A stretch of DNA of 64,000 bases, taken from NCBI GenBank assembly GCA_017860275.1, contig JAFNAQ010000006.1, positions 1-64,000 on the forward strand, written 5' to 3'. Source of the DNA: Bacteroidota bacterium. Its GTDB lineage: Bacteria > Bacteroidota > Bacteroidia > Bacteroidales > P3. How positions within the stretch are numbered: position 1 is the first letter of the stretch; the number at the start of each line of letters is the position of its first letter. The position numbers and the translations under genes are program-made. Of the stretch, positions 34,398-45,671 are shown piece by piece. The notes beneath the pieces are model-generated. The model ran no database searches. It saw nothing but the letters and a program-made list of their open reading frames with translations, and was not told where the DNA came from.

Positions 34398-37300
34398 ATG
34401 AAAAAATTAGTATTAATTCTTATTGCTATTATGCTTATTAGTATTGGTAATAAGGCAGCTGCACAGAGTTTTGGCGCTGTAAATGGTAATGGTGATACCA
34501 TTATGTACAACATTATCTCTAATACCTCTCCTTTTGAAGTTGAAGTAACCCAAAGAGGAACTAATGGAGAGAAATATGTTGGCGCAATTTCAATTCCACC
34601 TTCTGTTGTGTATAACAGCACAACCTATTCTGTTACGAAGATTGGAGATTATGTATTTTATGATAATAATGGATTAACCTCTATATCTATACCTAATTCA
34701 ATTGTAAATATTGGTCAAAGTGCCTTTGTTGGTTGTGTTTCTTTATCCACAATAAATATAGATAGTTCAAATCCAGCATTTACTTCTGAGGATAATTTTG
34801 TTTATAGCAAGCTTAAAGACACTCTTTTCTTTTGTCCAACTACTAAGACAGGATCAATTATTATTCCAAATACAGTTAAATCCATAGGTTATGGAGCTTT
34901 CTATTATTGTAATAGTATAACCTCAATAACTATTCCGAGTTCTGTTAAATCAATTGGATATGTTGCTTTTGAAGGATGTTCTTCTCTTAGTGCAATTACT
35001 CTTCCAAATTCAATAACTTCTATGGGGAATAATGCTTTTTGGAGTTGTACATCCTTGGTATCAATCACACTTTCTGATTCTTTAACTACTATCCCATGGA
35101 GTTGTTTTGCAGATTGCTCATCATTACAATCAATTACTATTCCTAATTCTGTTACAACTATTGAAGCTAGAGCATTTTGGGGCTGTACAAGTCTAAGCTC
35201 ACTGATTATCCCTAATTCCGTTACTTCCATAGGGGGAGATGCTTTTTGGTCTTGCGCTGCCTTAACATCAATTACTATTCCAAGTTCTGTTACTTCGATT
35301 GGATATTTTGTTTTTGGATATAGTGGTATACAAAATATAATATTTAAATCAAATTCGCCTATTATTGAAGGTTGGTATTTAGGCTTAGATAATAATGATA
35401 ATATATTTGTTCCTTGTGGTCAAAAGCAAGCTTATAGGTCAGCTACTGGCTGGGGTGATTTTTCAAATATTTATGGAGAGAATGATGTTTTCCTTCAAAT
35501 TAGTGATACAATTAATGGAGGTCAATCCTACAATGATTTTGGATTTAATGAATATAAAACAGGTCAATATAGAAAAGAGTTAACAATGCAAAATAGTTGT
35601 GATTCTGTTATTTTCTTAGATCTTTTTGTTAGGCCTTTAATATCAATAATTGGAGGTGATACCCTATATTATAGTGTTACATCTAATGTTGCTCCTTATA
35701 CACTTGAGGTTACTTATGCTGGAGAGTATTATCATTCTTTTAATGAATATATTGATACAATTACTATTCCTTCATCAGTAATAGTAGATAACATTACTTA
35801 TTCCGTAACATCAATTGGAAACTATGCTTTTGCAAATTGTTTTGATTTGAAATTTCTTAATATACCTAATACTGTTACTTATATAGGAGATAATGCATTT
35901 TATAATTGTTATAATATTAGATCTTTGACAATTCCATCATCAGTCACTAATATAGGAAATTATGCTTTTCAATACTGTAGTTTTGATAGTATATATTTAC
36001 CTCATTCTTCTCCGCCAACTATTACTTGGGGAACAGGTTTACCTTATAATGTAACTTTAATAGTGAGCTGTATAGCAAAACCATTGTATCTGGCTTCTGA
36101 TTATTGGAATTGGATTAATGATATTAGGGGAAATGGAGATATAAGGATTACTATTTTTGATACTATTTCTTCTGGACAATCTTATAATAATAATGGTTTT
36201 AATGCTACAGAATCAGGTGTTTATACAGTAAAGAATCCAATGATTGGTGGTTGTGATTCTGTGATAATACTTAATTTGACAGTTGCTCCATTAGTAAGTA
36301 TTTCAAATGGAGATACGATATACTATAAGGTTACTTCAAATACTTCTCCTTATACAGTTGAGACAACTTTCTCAGGAAATAGTTATTATGAGGTTGATGA
36401 ATATAAAGATTCAATTATAATTCCTCCATCAATTACAGTAAATTCAATAACCTATGCAGTTACAGCTATTGGTTGTGGAACATTTGGTTCAAATTATGAT
36501 TTAAGTAGTGTTGTAATACCAAATACTATTATTCAGATAAAGGATAATGCCTTTGCATCTTGCTATAATTTAAAATCCATGGTTATTCCAAGTTCAGTTC
36601 AGTCAATTGGACAATATGCTTTTGATAATACAGGTTTAGATTATATGTATCTTGAACCAATTAATCCTCCAATCTTAAGTTATGGATCAATTAATAGTTA
36701 TCTCCCAATTTTTGTTTCATGTGCTGCTAAACCTCAATATTTATCTTCTCAATATTGGAGTGATTTCATTGATATTAGATCTTTAGGTGATTCAATAATC
36801 GATATTTATGATACTATAACTACAGGAAATACTTATACATTATATGGTTTTAATGAACATTTATCTGGGGATTATACAAGAAAAATCCCTATGGCTAATG
36901 GATGTGATAGTATTTTGAATCTTCATCTTAAGGTAAATCCGTGCTTTGATATTTCAGATGGAGATACTATCTATTATAATATAACCTCTAATGTTGAACC
37001 TTATAGTGTTGAGGTTACCTATTTTGGGAGTAATTATTCTGATTTTAATGAATATAGAGATTCTTTGATTATTCCATCTTCAGTGATAATTAATAATATC
37101 ACATATTATGTAACAGCAATAGGAAATAATGCCTTTGCTGAGTGTAATAATTTAGAATCAATTATTCTTCCAAATACAATTACAAATATTGGAGATGGAG
37201 CATTTCAATATTGTTCATCATTAAATAATATTATAATTCCTTCTTCTGTTACTTACATTGGTTATTACCCATTTACATACTCGGGATTGAATCATATTAG

Positions 37301-40300
37301 TATGTTGCCATCAAATCCTCCAACTCTTACTTATGGTTTAGGTGTTAATAATCAGTGCCCAATTTATGTTTCTTGCTCTTCAAAGTCTTTGTATTTAAAT
37401 GCTCCATATTGGTCGTGGTCTAGCAATATTAGAGGGGACAATGATATTTTAATAAATATTTATGATACAATCACAACGGGTCAAACATATACAAAGTATG
37501 GCTTTAATTTAAATTATTCTGGGAATTATTATAATAATCTTCCAATGACTAATGGTTGCGACAGCATTATTAATCTATATCTTACAGTAGAACCTATTAA
37601 ATCAATTTATAATGGTGATACAATATATTATATTATTACTTCAAATGCGGAACCATTAACCCTTGAGGTTACATATTATGGAGAAAATTACTACACAATA
37701 AATGAGTATCGTGACACATTAACAATTCCTTCTTCTGTTATGATTGGTAACCTTAATTATTCAGTTACTTCAATTGGAGATAATTCATTTAGGGATTGTT
37801 ATTACTTAAAATCATTGGAAATACCATCAACTGTTACAAGTATTGGCTATTCTGCTTTTTCAAACTCTGGATTAGAGAAGTTAACGCTGTTACCATCAAC
37901 ACCTCCGAATGTAATGTATTTAGGCATTAATTATAATACATCTATCTATGTTGATTGTAATTCTAAGCCTCAATACCTATCTTCAAATAATTGGAATTGG
38001 ATGAACATAAATGGTTTGGGTGATACTATTGTTAATATTTATGATACAATAACAACAGGTAATATGTACTCAAATTTTGGTATTTCTGCTAATCAATCAG
38101 GGGAATATATTGGAAGAGTTACTATGTTAAATGGTTGTGATAGTGTTATTAACTTAAGCCTCGTTGTTCTTCCATTGAAATCAATAAATAACGGTGATAC
38201 AATTTACTATAATATTACTTCAAATTACTCCCCTAAGACTGTTGAGGTAACATATTCTGGAGCTAATTATAATTCGGTTAAAGAGTATAGAGATACAATA
38301 ATTATTCCTCCATCAATAATGATTGATTCAACTCTTTATTATGTTACGGCAATAGGAAATAATGCCTTTAGGGAATGTAATAATCTGACTTCTGTAATAA
38401 TGCCTAACACAATATTACGTATAGGAGAAAGCGCATTTATGGATTGTTATATTATTAATAGAATAACAATTCCTTCATCTGTAACAATTATTGATTATGA
38501 TGCCTTTTCAAATTCAGGAACAAATGAATTGAGATTAGAACCAATAATTCCTCCATCAATGCAGTGGGGAGGAGGACTTTGGAATCAAATTCCAATTCAT
38601 GTTGTATGTCAGGCAAAACAAAATTATATGAATAGTCAGTATTGGAATTGGTTCACTAACATAATTGGAGACAATGATACTACAATTAATTTATTTGATA
38701 CAATTAATACAGGACAAATATATAATCAATATGGATTATATGTAACGCGAACAGGTAGTTATTTTTCAAAGATTCAAATGATTGATGGATGTGACTCCAT
38801 TTTGAATGTACACATCTATGTTAAACCTTTGATGGTTAATAATGGAATTAATAATATATACTACAATATTACAAATTATAATCCAAATACTGTTGAGGTT
38901 ACATTTTTTGGAGAAGACCCTTATGATAATAATGAATATATTGGTGCAATAACTATTCCAGACTCAATTAATATTAATAATATGACATTCACTATTACAT
39001 CTATAGGGCAAGGAGCCTTTGCAGGATGTAATCAATTGACATCTGTTAGTTTGCCAAATTCAGTATCATTAATTGGTGAAAATTCTTTTGAAAATTGCTC
39101 AACACTAAACTCAATTACCATCCCTTATTTGGTTTCAAATATCGGAAATTATGCATTCTCAGGTTCTGGTTTAAAAGAGATTAATATGCTTCCGACAATT
39201 CCTCCAACTATTGGATGGGATTTAGGAGTTGATTATAGTGTACCAATTTATGTTTCTTGTTCATCAAAGCCTCAATATAATTCTGTATCAAATTGGAGCT
39301 GGAATTATAATATTTCAGGAGTAGGTGATGTTAATATCCATATTTTTGACACAATCACAACAGGACAAGTCTATAATAAAAATGGATTTACAGAATATTA
39401 TTCTGGAGATTATTCAATGAAGTTTCCAATGATTAATGGTTGTGATTCAGTTTTTAATCTGCATTTAATGGTAGAACCACTTAAAACAATTATTAATGGA
39501 GATACAATTTATTATAATATTACTTCAAATCATTATCCTCGAACTGTTGAAGTAACATATCTAGGTAGAGATTTTTCTTCGGTACAAGAATATAGAGATA
39601 CGATAGTTGTACCACCTTCTTTTATGATTGATACAATAACATATAATGTTACTTCAATTGGTAATGGAGCTTTTGCGGGTAATAATAGCTTAAAATATGT
39701 TGTACTTCCAAATACAGTTGTTTCACTTTACGAAAGCGCTTTCAATTATTGTCCAAATATTAAGTATTTGATAATACCTTCATCTGTTGGTTTTTTAGGA
39801 TATGATGTATTTGGTCCAAGTCTTGAAGGTATTAGATTTGAACCACAAACTCCTCCTCATTTACATTGGGGTTCAGGGATGAATAACAATTTGCCAATAA
39901 ATGTATCTTGTATTTCTAAGCAATCATATTTAACTTCTTCCGAATGGATGATGTTCAATAATATAATAGGAGATGGTGATACAATCATTAATATCTTTGA
40001 TACAATAACTACGGGTCAAGTCTATACTCAATTTGGATTTAATGAAATGTTTTCTGGAGATTATTCAAGGAATGTTTCTATGATTAATGGCTGCGATAGT
40101 ACATTGAATCTTCATCTTAATGTTATACCTTTAATGCATATAAATGATGGTGATAGTATTTATTATAATATTACTTCAAATGTTTCTCCATATACTGTTG
40201 AGGTTACCTATCTTGGTTCTTATTTCTACTCAACAAGAGAGTATAAAGACACAATAAATATACCAAATTATATTACAATAGATACAATTACCTATAATGT

Positions 40301-43300
40301 TGTTGGTATAGGACAAGAAGCATTTAGAGATTGTGTTGGATTGAAGGCCGTAATAATACCAAATTCTATTAGCTATATAAGGCAAGGAGCTTTCCAAAAT
40401 TGTAGGGGAATAAAATCATTAACAATTCCAAGCTCAGTAAATTATATAGGTGAGTATGTGTTTAAAGATAATGGATTGAGTAATCTAAGATTTGAGCCAA
40501 TTATTCCTCCAACTTTTGATAATGACCCTGGTTTTGATCAAAATGTATTATTAAATGTCACTTGTCCTGCAAAACCAAATTATGTTGCAATTACACCTTG
40601 GCCACAATCAGTAATTGGAGATGGAGATATTTCTTTACATTATTATGATACAATACCTACTGGTCAATTTTATACTCAATTTGGATTAAATGTTAACCGA
40701 ACAGGAGATTATCGAATAACTAAACCAACTGGCAATGGATGTGACTCTGTTTTTAATATCCATTTGATAGTAAATCCATTAATTGCAGTTATCGATGGAG
40801 ATACAATTTACTTTAATATAATTTCAAATGTATATCCGAGAACTGTAGAGGTTACATATTTTGGAGCTTATCCAGATTCTTATAATGAGTATAGAGATAC
40901 TATATCAATACCACCATTCTTCATTATTGATACTATTCAATATAATGTTATTTCAATAGGCTCTGGTGCATTTGCTAACTCTAATAATCTTACCTGGGTA
41001 AATATTCCAAATTCAATCACTCATATTGGAGATATTTCATTTAATAATTGTCAAAGGTTGAGAAATCTTATAATCCCCTCATCTGTAATTATGATAGGTT
41101 ACTCTGCTTTCGACAATGCAGGATTAATTAACCTATATGTTCAAGCGCAGACTCCTCCTTTTGTTCATTGGAACTCAGGAATAAATCAGTCGGTTAATTT
41201 ATATGTTCCTTGTAATTCCAAGCAACAGTATTTATCATCTTTCTCTTGGAATCATATAAATAACATTATTGGAGAGGGCGATGTTGAAATACCAATATTT
41301 GACACAATTTCTTTAGGTCAAACATATTCCCAATATGGATTCAATGCTTCAACAACAGGTAGATATACAATCCCTCTTCCTACAATTAGTGGATGTGATA
41401 GTATTTTAGTACTAAATCTTGTTGTACTACTTCCTGTTGATACATTTAGTGTTGTAAATCAAGGAAAGCTTATTTATTATAGAACATCTCCAATCTATCC
41501 TAATGTTGCAGAAGTAACTTATAGAGGTAATGATGAAAATCAATATATTGATGAATACTCTGGAGATGTTGTAATTCCACCTACTGTTTCCCATAATAAC
41601 ATTAATTATTTTGTGAAAATCATTGGCAAATCAGCATTTATTAATTGTTCATCACTTACATCTGTAGAATTCCCTTATTCATTAAGAATGATAGATAACT
41701 ATGCATTTAAGCATTGCACTGGATTGACCAAAATTAGAATTCCTGATTCAACAATGTATATTGGAGAGGGTGCTTTTGAACTTTGTACAAATATTGATTC
41801 TCTTATTATGCCAAGAAAACTTAGGATAATTGGAAATAATGCATTTAGTTCTTGTATGAGTGTAGATTTTCTAGTTTTCTTTGGAAATATTGAATATATA
41901 GGAGAGTTAGCTTTTTCTGGCTGTTCTGGTATAAACTCAATCTATTCAGTTGCAAACTTCCCTCCAATGATAAATACAAATACATTTGCACAGGTTCCTA
42001 ATAATACACCATTATTTGTTCCTTGTGGAAGTAAATTTAATTATCAAGATTCATATTGGAATAGCTTTACTGATATTAGAAATATGTTTAGTGATACTAT
42101 TAATATTTATGAGACAATAAACCAAGGAGAAATTTATGCCGATAATGGATTCTATGAATCAGCTACTGGATTGTATACTCATTACTTCAATAATATTCAT
42201 GGTTGTGATAGTACAGTAAATTTATATTTGACTATTCTTCAGGACATAGATACCTTTAGTTCTGTTTATGCTGGTAATAATATCTATTATAGGGTAACAT
42301 CATCAGTTAATCCATATACTGTTGAAGTAACATTTAGAGGTGATTCACCTTCTGCATATCCAAACGAATATTCTGGATTAGTATCTATACCTTCAACTGT
42401 TTTAAGGGATACAATAATCTATACAGTAACAGCTCTTGGAAATAATGCCTTTAATGGATGTACTAGTTTAACATCATTAAACTATACAAATTCTGTAACT
42501 AGGTTTGGAAACTACGTTTTTGCCCATTGCATTGGTTTAACCTCATTCAATATACAAGGTTCTACAGTAGATTTTGGATCAAATATTTTTGATAGTTGTA
42601 TAGGATTGGTGAATATCACGGTTGACACTTCAAACACAGAAATATCCTCAGTTGATGGAATAATATATTCAAAGGACAAGGATGAAGTATATTTCTGCCC
42701 AATGGGTAAGACTGGAGTTGTTAGTTTACCAAATACAATTAATATGATTGATAAGGGGGCATTCAGTTCTTGTTCCAAAATTACTTCTCTAATAATACCT
42801 AGTTCTGTTAATGATATACGAGAATATGCATTTTATGGATGTAGTGGATTGACCTATTTGACAATAAAAACTATTGTCCCTCCAACAATTACTCCTACAA
42901 GTTTTGGAAATGTTCCAAAAACAATTCCTCTTTACGTTCCTTGTGGTTCAATCAATAATTATAAATCATCTCCAAATTGGAATAGTTTTACAAATATTCA
43001 TTCTTCTGACTCGTTATTTACAATTCTAAACGCAACAATTTGTCAAGGTCAAAGCTATACTCTCAATGGATTTAATGAAGATTCCACAGGAGTATATACT
43101 AAAAACCTTCAATCAATAAATGGTTGCGATAGTATTGTAACATTAAATTTAATTACAAATCCATCTTATACTTTGAATATCTATGATACAATTTACCTTG
43201 GTGAAACCTATAATTCATATGGATTTAATAAGGATACAGCAGGAATTTTCACCCAAAATCTACAAACAATTAAGGGTTGTGATAGTATAATTATCTTAAA

Positions 43301-45599
43301 TCTTGCAGTAAAACAATTAACTACAAATATTTCTGGTACCAATATCTACTACAGAATAACATCAAACGTCGTGCCATATACTGTTGAGGTTACATATAAG
43401 GGAAATCACTATGTTCAATATGAAAATGAATATGTTGGTGTAATAAATATTCCTTCATCATTTATTAATAATAGTAAAACTTATTCAGTAACTGCTATTG
43501 GAACTAATGCATTTAGAAATTGTGCTAATCTAACTCAAGTAACAATTCCAAATTCTGTGTATAGTATTGGTGATGCAGCCTTTGCATATTGTAATAATTT
43601 ATCCAATGTATCGATTATTGATAGTACTCTAACAACAATATCTTCGAGTGCCTTCCAAGGTTGTACAAACTTAGTGTCTATTAATATTCCAAATTCAGTA
43701 TCTGCCATTGGTTCTTTAGCATTTAAGGGTTGTAGTAGTTTGCCATCAATCAATATTCCTTCTTCTCTTACAACAATATCTTACGGTGCTTTCTCTGAGT
43801 GTAGTTCTTTAAACTATGCCATAATTCCTAACACTGTTACTTTTATTGGAACATATGCATTTGGCTGGTGTAGTAATTTGGATTCAATAAAGATGTCAAA
43901 CAATGTTACTTGGTTTGATTATGGAGCATTTTATGAATGTACAAGTTTGTTGAAAATTGATATTCCAAGTACAATTAGCGTTTTAAATAATGCAGCATTC
44001 TATAATTGTACTAGTTTGTCTTCAATTAGATGTAATTCTGTAAATCCTCCTACTGCCTATACTAACACATTCTACAATGTACCAAAAAATATTCCTGTCT
44101 ATGTACCATGTACGTCAAAGAATTTATACATTAATGCTCAATACTGGAATGCTTTTACAAATATTCAAGGTAATGGTAATGTAAATAAACAATTCACAGC
44201 AACAATCTGTCAAGGTCAAAGCTATACTCTCAATGGATTTAATGTGGACTCTACAGGAGTATATACTCAAAACCTTCAAACAATAAATGGTTGCGATAGT
44301 ATTGTTACCTTAAATCTAACAGTTAACCCAACTTACTTCACACCATTTACAGCAACAATCTGTCAAGGTCAAAGCTATACTCTAAATGGATTTAACGAAG
44401 ATTCCACAGGAGTATATACCCAAAACCTTCAAACAATAAATGGTTGCGATAGTATTGTTACCTTAAACTTAACCGTTAACCCAACTTACTTAACACCATT
44501 TACAACAACAATCTGTCAAGGTCAAAGTTATACTCTCAATGGATTTAATGAGGACTCCACAGGAGTATATACCCAAAACCTTCAAACAATAAATGGTTGC
44601 GATAGTATTGTTACCTTAAATCTAACCGTTACCCCAACGTACTTAACGCCATTTACAGCGACAATCTGTCAAGGTCAAAGCTATACTCTCAATGGATTTA
44701 ATGAAGACTCCACAGGATTATATACTCATACCCTTCAAACAATAAATGGTTGCGATAGTATAGTAACATTAAACTTAACCGTTAACCCAACATACTTAAC
44801 GCCATTTACAGCAACAATCTGTCAAGGTCAAAGCTATACTCTCAATGGATTTAATGAAGATTCCACAGGAGTATATACTCAAAACCTTCAAACAATAAAT
44901 GGTTGTGATAGTATAGTAACTCTAAACTTAACCGTAAATCCATCTTATTCTGTACAAATATTTGATACAATATGTATGGGAGAAACTTATATAGATTATG
45001 GATTTAATGAAGATTCCACAGGGGTATATGTACAATCCTTACAAAGTACCAACGGATGTGATAGTATAATAACTCTAAACTTATATGTTGACGAGCTAAT
45101 AGTACCAAATAACCTAACACTTGCAAATATTGCAAATTATATTGAGGTTAGTTGGGATGGAAGTTCCCCAAGCTATATCATATATAGGAATAACGATTCT
45201 TTAGCATACGTTTCAAGCAATGTATTTAAAGATAGTACAGTTGTTGATGGAGTAAACTACTGCTACAAGGTAAAGGCAATAAATGATAATTGTGAGAGTG
45301 CTCTTTCAATTGAAAATTGTTTGACCTTTGTTGGTTTGGAAGATGATATAAAGAATCCAATTTATATCCAAGTATATCCAAACCCAGCAAACAACAGGGT
45401 AAGAATTGAATTGGATGGAGTTACTAAATCTACTGAGTTAATTATCTATGATATGAATGGTAGGATAGTAAGAACAATTAATTTGAATCCTTATCAAAAA
45501 CAATTAGAATTAGATATCAGTACTTATGCAAAGGGAATCTACAATGTTAAGTTACTAAATAATGAATATAGCATAAGCAAAAAGCTAATTATTCAATAG
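34398..45599 (+). CDS. Giant modular surface protein: BspA-type leucine-rich repeats, GCDS repeats, T9SS sorting domain
   Basis: 3,733 residues in one open frame of 11.2 kb. Seen: signal peptide (1-22, ending KAAAQ); about thirteen macro-modules, each opening with a G-D-T-I-Y-Y-N-I-T-S-N type strand and TVEVTY, then BspA/LRR_5 repeats (IPSSVTxIGxxAFxxC pattern), a PPxxxW-GxG / PIYVSC-K-YxxxxWNW segment, and a closing DTITTGQxYxxYGF ... NGCDSIxNLHL domain. Modules 2-10 start about 650 bp apart. Next come five nearly identical 51-residue GCDS repeats plus one diverged copy (about 3265-3560), an FN3-like domain (about 3565-3640) and a T9SS type A domain (QVYPNPANNRV ... KKLIIQ). BspA-type repeats mediate adhesion in oral and gut Bacteroidota and protists; an adhesin role is inferred. 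No frameshift seen. Confidence 0.85.
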   Translation: MKKLVLILIAIMLISIGNKAAAQSFGAVNGNGDTIMYNIISNTSPFEVEVTQRGTNGEKYVGAISIPPSVVYNSTTYSVTKIGDYVFYDNNGLTSISIPNSIVNIGQSAFVGCVSLSTINIDSSNPAFTSEDNFVYSKLKDTLFFCPTTKTGSIIIPNTVKSIGYGAFYYCNSITSITIPSSVKSIGYVAFEGCSSLSAITLPNSITSMGNNAFWSCTSLVSITLSDSLTTIPWSCFADCSSLQSITIPNSVTTIEARAFWGCTSLSSLIIPNSVTSIGGDAFWSCAALTSITIPSSVTSIGYFVFGYSGIQNIIFKSNSPIIEGWYLGLDNNDNIFVPCGQKQAYRSATGWGDFSNIYGENDVFLQISDTINGGQSYNDFGFNEYKTGQYRKELTMQNSCDSVIFLDLFVRPLISIIGGDTLYYSVTSNVAPYTLEVTYAGEYYHSFNEYIDTITIPSSVIVDNITYSVTSIGNYAFANCFDLKFLNIPNTVTYIGDNAFYNCYNIRSLTIPSSVTNIGNYAFQYCSFDSIYLPHSSPPTITWGTGLPYNVTLIVSCIAKPLYLASDYWNWINDIRGNGDIRITIFDTISSGQSYNNNGFNATESGVYTVKNPMIGGCDSVIILNLTVAPLVSISNGDTIYYKVTSNTSPYTVETTFSGNSYYEVDEYKDSIIIPPSITVNSITYAVTAIGCGTFGSNYDLSSVVIPNTIIQIKDNAFASCYNLKSMVIPSSVQSIGQYAFDNTGLDYMYLEPINPPILSYGSINSYLPIFVSCAAKPQYLSSQYWSDFIDIRSLGDSIIDIYDTITTGNTYTLYGFNEHLSGDYTRKIPMANGCDSILNLHLKVNPCFDISDGDTIYYNITSNVEPYSVEVTYFGSNYSDFNEYRDSLIIPSSVIINNITYYVTAIGNNAFAECNNLESIILPNTITNIGDGAFQYCSSLNNIIIPSSVTYIGYYPFTYSGLNHISMLPSNPPTLTYGLGVNNQCPIYVSCSSKSLYLNAPYWSWSSNIRGDNDILINIYDTITTGQTYTKYGFNLNYSGNYYNNLPMTNGCDSIINLYLTVEPIKSIYNGDTIYYIITSNAEPLTLEVTYYGENYYTINEYRDTLTIPSSVMIGNLNYSVTSIGDNSFRDCYYLKSLEIPSTVTSIGYSAFSNSGLEKLTLLPSTPPNVMYLGINYNTSIYVDCNSKPQYLSSNNWNWMNINGLGDTIVNIYDTITTGNMYSNFGISANQSGEYIGRVTMLNGCDSVINLSLVVLPLKSINNGDTIYYNITSNYSPKTVEVTYSGANYNSVKEYRDTIIIPPSIMIDSTLYYVTAIGNNAFRECNNLTSVIMPNTILRIGESAFMDCYIINRITIPSSVTIIDYDAFSNSGTNELRLEPIIPPSMQWGGGLWNQIPIHVVCQAKQNYMNSQYWNWFTNIIGDNDTTINLFDTINTGQIYNQYGLYVTRTGSYFSKIQMIDGCDSILNVHIYVKPLMVNNGINNIYYNITNYNPNTVEVTFFGEDPYDNNEYIGAITIPDSININNMTFTITSIGQGAFAGCNQLTSVSLPNSVSLIGENSFENCSTLNSITIPYLVSNIGNYAFSGSGLKEINMLPTIPPTIGWDLGVDYSVPIYVSCSSKPQYNSVSNWSWNYNISGVGDVNIHIFDTITTGQVYNKNGFTEYYSGDYSMKFPMINGCDSVFNLHLMVEPLKTIINGDTIYYNITSNHYPRTVEVTYLGRDFSSVQEYRDTIVVPPSFMIDTITYNVTSIGNGAFAGNNSLKYVVLPNTVVSLYESAFNYCPNIKYLIIPSSVGFLGYDVFGPSLEGIRFEPQTPPHLHWGSGMNNNLPINVSCISKQSYLTSSEWMMFNNIIGDGDTIINIFDTITTGQVYTQFGFNEMFSGDYSRNVSMINGCDSTLNLHLNVIPLMHINDGDSIYYNITSNVSPYTVEVTYLGSYFYSTREYKDTINIPNYITIDTITYNVVGIGQEAFRDCVGLKAVIIPNSISYIRQGAFQNCRGIKSLTIPSSVNYIGEYVFKDNGLSNLRFEPIIPPTFDNDPGFDQNVLLNVTCPAKPNYVAITPWPQSVIGDGDISLHYYDTIPTGQFYTQFGLNVNRTGDYRITKPTGNGCDSVFNIHLIVNPLIAVIDGDTIYFNIISNVYPRTVEVTYFGAYPDSYNEYRDTISIPPFFIIDTIQYNVISIGSGAFANSNNLTWVNIPNSITHIGDISFNNCQRLRNLIIPSSVIMIGYSAFDNAGLINLYVQAQTPPFVHWNSGINQSVNLYVPCNSKQQYLSSFSWNHINNIIGEGDVEIPIFDTISLGQTYSQYGFNASTTGRYTIPLPTISGCDSILVLNLVVLLPVDTFSVVNQGKLIYYRTSPIYPNVAEVTYRGNDENQYIDEYSGDVVIPPTVSHNNINYFVKIIGKSAFINCSSLTSVEFPYSLRMIDNYAFKHCTGLTKIRIPDSTMYIGEGAFELCTNIDSLIMPRKLRIIGNNAFSSCMSVDFLVFFGNIEYIGELAFSGCSGINSIYSVANFPPMINTNTFAQVPNNTPLFVPCGSKFNYQDSYWNSFTDIRNMFSDTINIYETINQGEIYADNGFYESATGLYTHYFNNIHGCDSTVNLYLTILQDIDTFSSVYAGNNIYYRVTSSVNPYTVEVTFRGDSPSAYPNEYSGLVSIPSTVLRDTIIYTVTALGNNAFNGCTSLTSLNYTNSVTRFGNYVFAHCIGLTSFNIQGSTVDFGSNIFDSCIGLVNITVDTSNTEISSVDGIIYSKDKDEVYFCPMGKTGVVSLPNTINMIDKGAFSSCSKITSLIIPSSVNDIREYAFYGCSGLTYLTIKTIVPPTITPTSFGNVPKTIPLYVPCGSINNYKSSPNWNSFTNIHSSDSLFTILNATICQGQSYTLNGFNEDSTGVYTKNLQSINGCDSIVTLNLITNPSYTLNIYDTIYLGETYNSYGFNKDTAGIFTQNLQTIKGCDSIIILNLAVKQLTTNISGTNIYYRITSNVVPYTVEVTYKGNHYVQYENEYVGVINIPSSFINNSKTYSVTAIGTNAFRNCANLTQVTIPNSVYSIGDAAFAYCNNLSNVSIIDSTLTTISSSAFQGCTNLVSINIPNSVSAIGSLAFKGCSSLPSINIPSSLTTISYGAFSECSSLNYAIIPNTVTFIGTYAFGWCSNLDSIKMSNNVTWFDYGAFYECTSLLKIDIPSTISVLNNAAFYNCTSLSSIRCNSVNPPTAYTNTFYNVPKNIPVYVPCTSKNLYINAQYWNAFTNIQGNGNVNKQFTATICQGQSYTLNGFNVDSTGVYTQNLQTINGCDSIVTLNLTVNPTYFTPFTATICQGQSYTLNGFNEDSTGVYTQNLQTINGCDSIVTLNLTVNPTYLTPFTTTICQGQSYTLNGFNEDSTGVYTQNLQTINGCDSIVTLNLTVTPTYLTPFTATICQGQSYTLNGFNEDSTGLYTHTLQTINGCDSIVTLNLTVNPTYLTPFTATICQGQSYTLNGFNEDSTGVYTQNLQTINGCDSIVTLNLTVNPSYSVQIFDTICMGETYIDYGFNEDSTGVYVQSLQSTNGCDSIITLNLYVDELIVPNNLTLANIANYIEVSWDGSSPSYIIYRNNDSLAYVSSNVFKDSTVVDGVNYCYKVKAINDNCESALSIENCLTFVGLEDDIKNPIYIQVYPNPANNRVRIELDGVTKSTELIIYDMNGRIVRTINLNPYQKQLELDISTYAKGIYNVKLLNNEYSISKKLIIQ
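35651..43330 (+). repeat. Macro-module array within the giant gene
   Basis: Module openings (the G-D-T-I-Y-Y codons or equivalents) fall near 34484, 35651, 36307, 36957, 37612, 38190, 38838, 39496, 40147, 40793, 41460, 42271 and 43331. Between 35651 and 41460 the spacing is 578-667 bp, mostly within 10 bp of 650. Modules are clearly related at protein level but diverged in DNA, showing old, stepwise duplication. The later modules are longer because more LRR units are inserted. Confidence 0.75.
44201..44965 (+). repeat. Five near-identical 153-bp tandem repeats
   Basis: Units begin at 44201, 44354, 44507, 44660 and 44813, exactly 153 bp (51 codons) apart, each encoding CQGQSYTLNGFNEDSTG ... 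NGCDSIVTLNL. The DNA differs at only a few positions per unit, far less than among the macro-modules, so this array is young and should be prone to copy-number change without breaking the frame. Related single units lie at about 43027 and 44966. Confidence 0.9.
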
Positions 45600-45625
45600 A
45601 TAAGTAATAGTTTCTAATCTAAATC

Positions 45626-45656
45626 AAAGCCTCCCAATGTGGAGGCTTTTTTTTAT
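45626..45656 (+). terminator. Terminator of the giant gene
   Basis: AAAGCCTCC (45626-45634) and GGAGGCTTT (45641-45649), 9-bp perfect stem, followed by T8. Confidence 0.85.
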
Positions 45657-45671
45657 TAAAGCATAATTCCC

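Noticed and set aside
34904-43753. Long minus-strand frames inside the giant gene (34904-35230, 42512-42778, 43535-43753)
   Set aside because: Shadows of the LRR codon pattern on the opposite strand, with no signal peptide, promoter or family resemblance.
44201-44965. Regular tandem repeats as a CRISPR array
   Set aside because: Period 153 bp, repeats without unique spacers, fully inside an open reading frame; protein repeats, and no cas genes are present.
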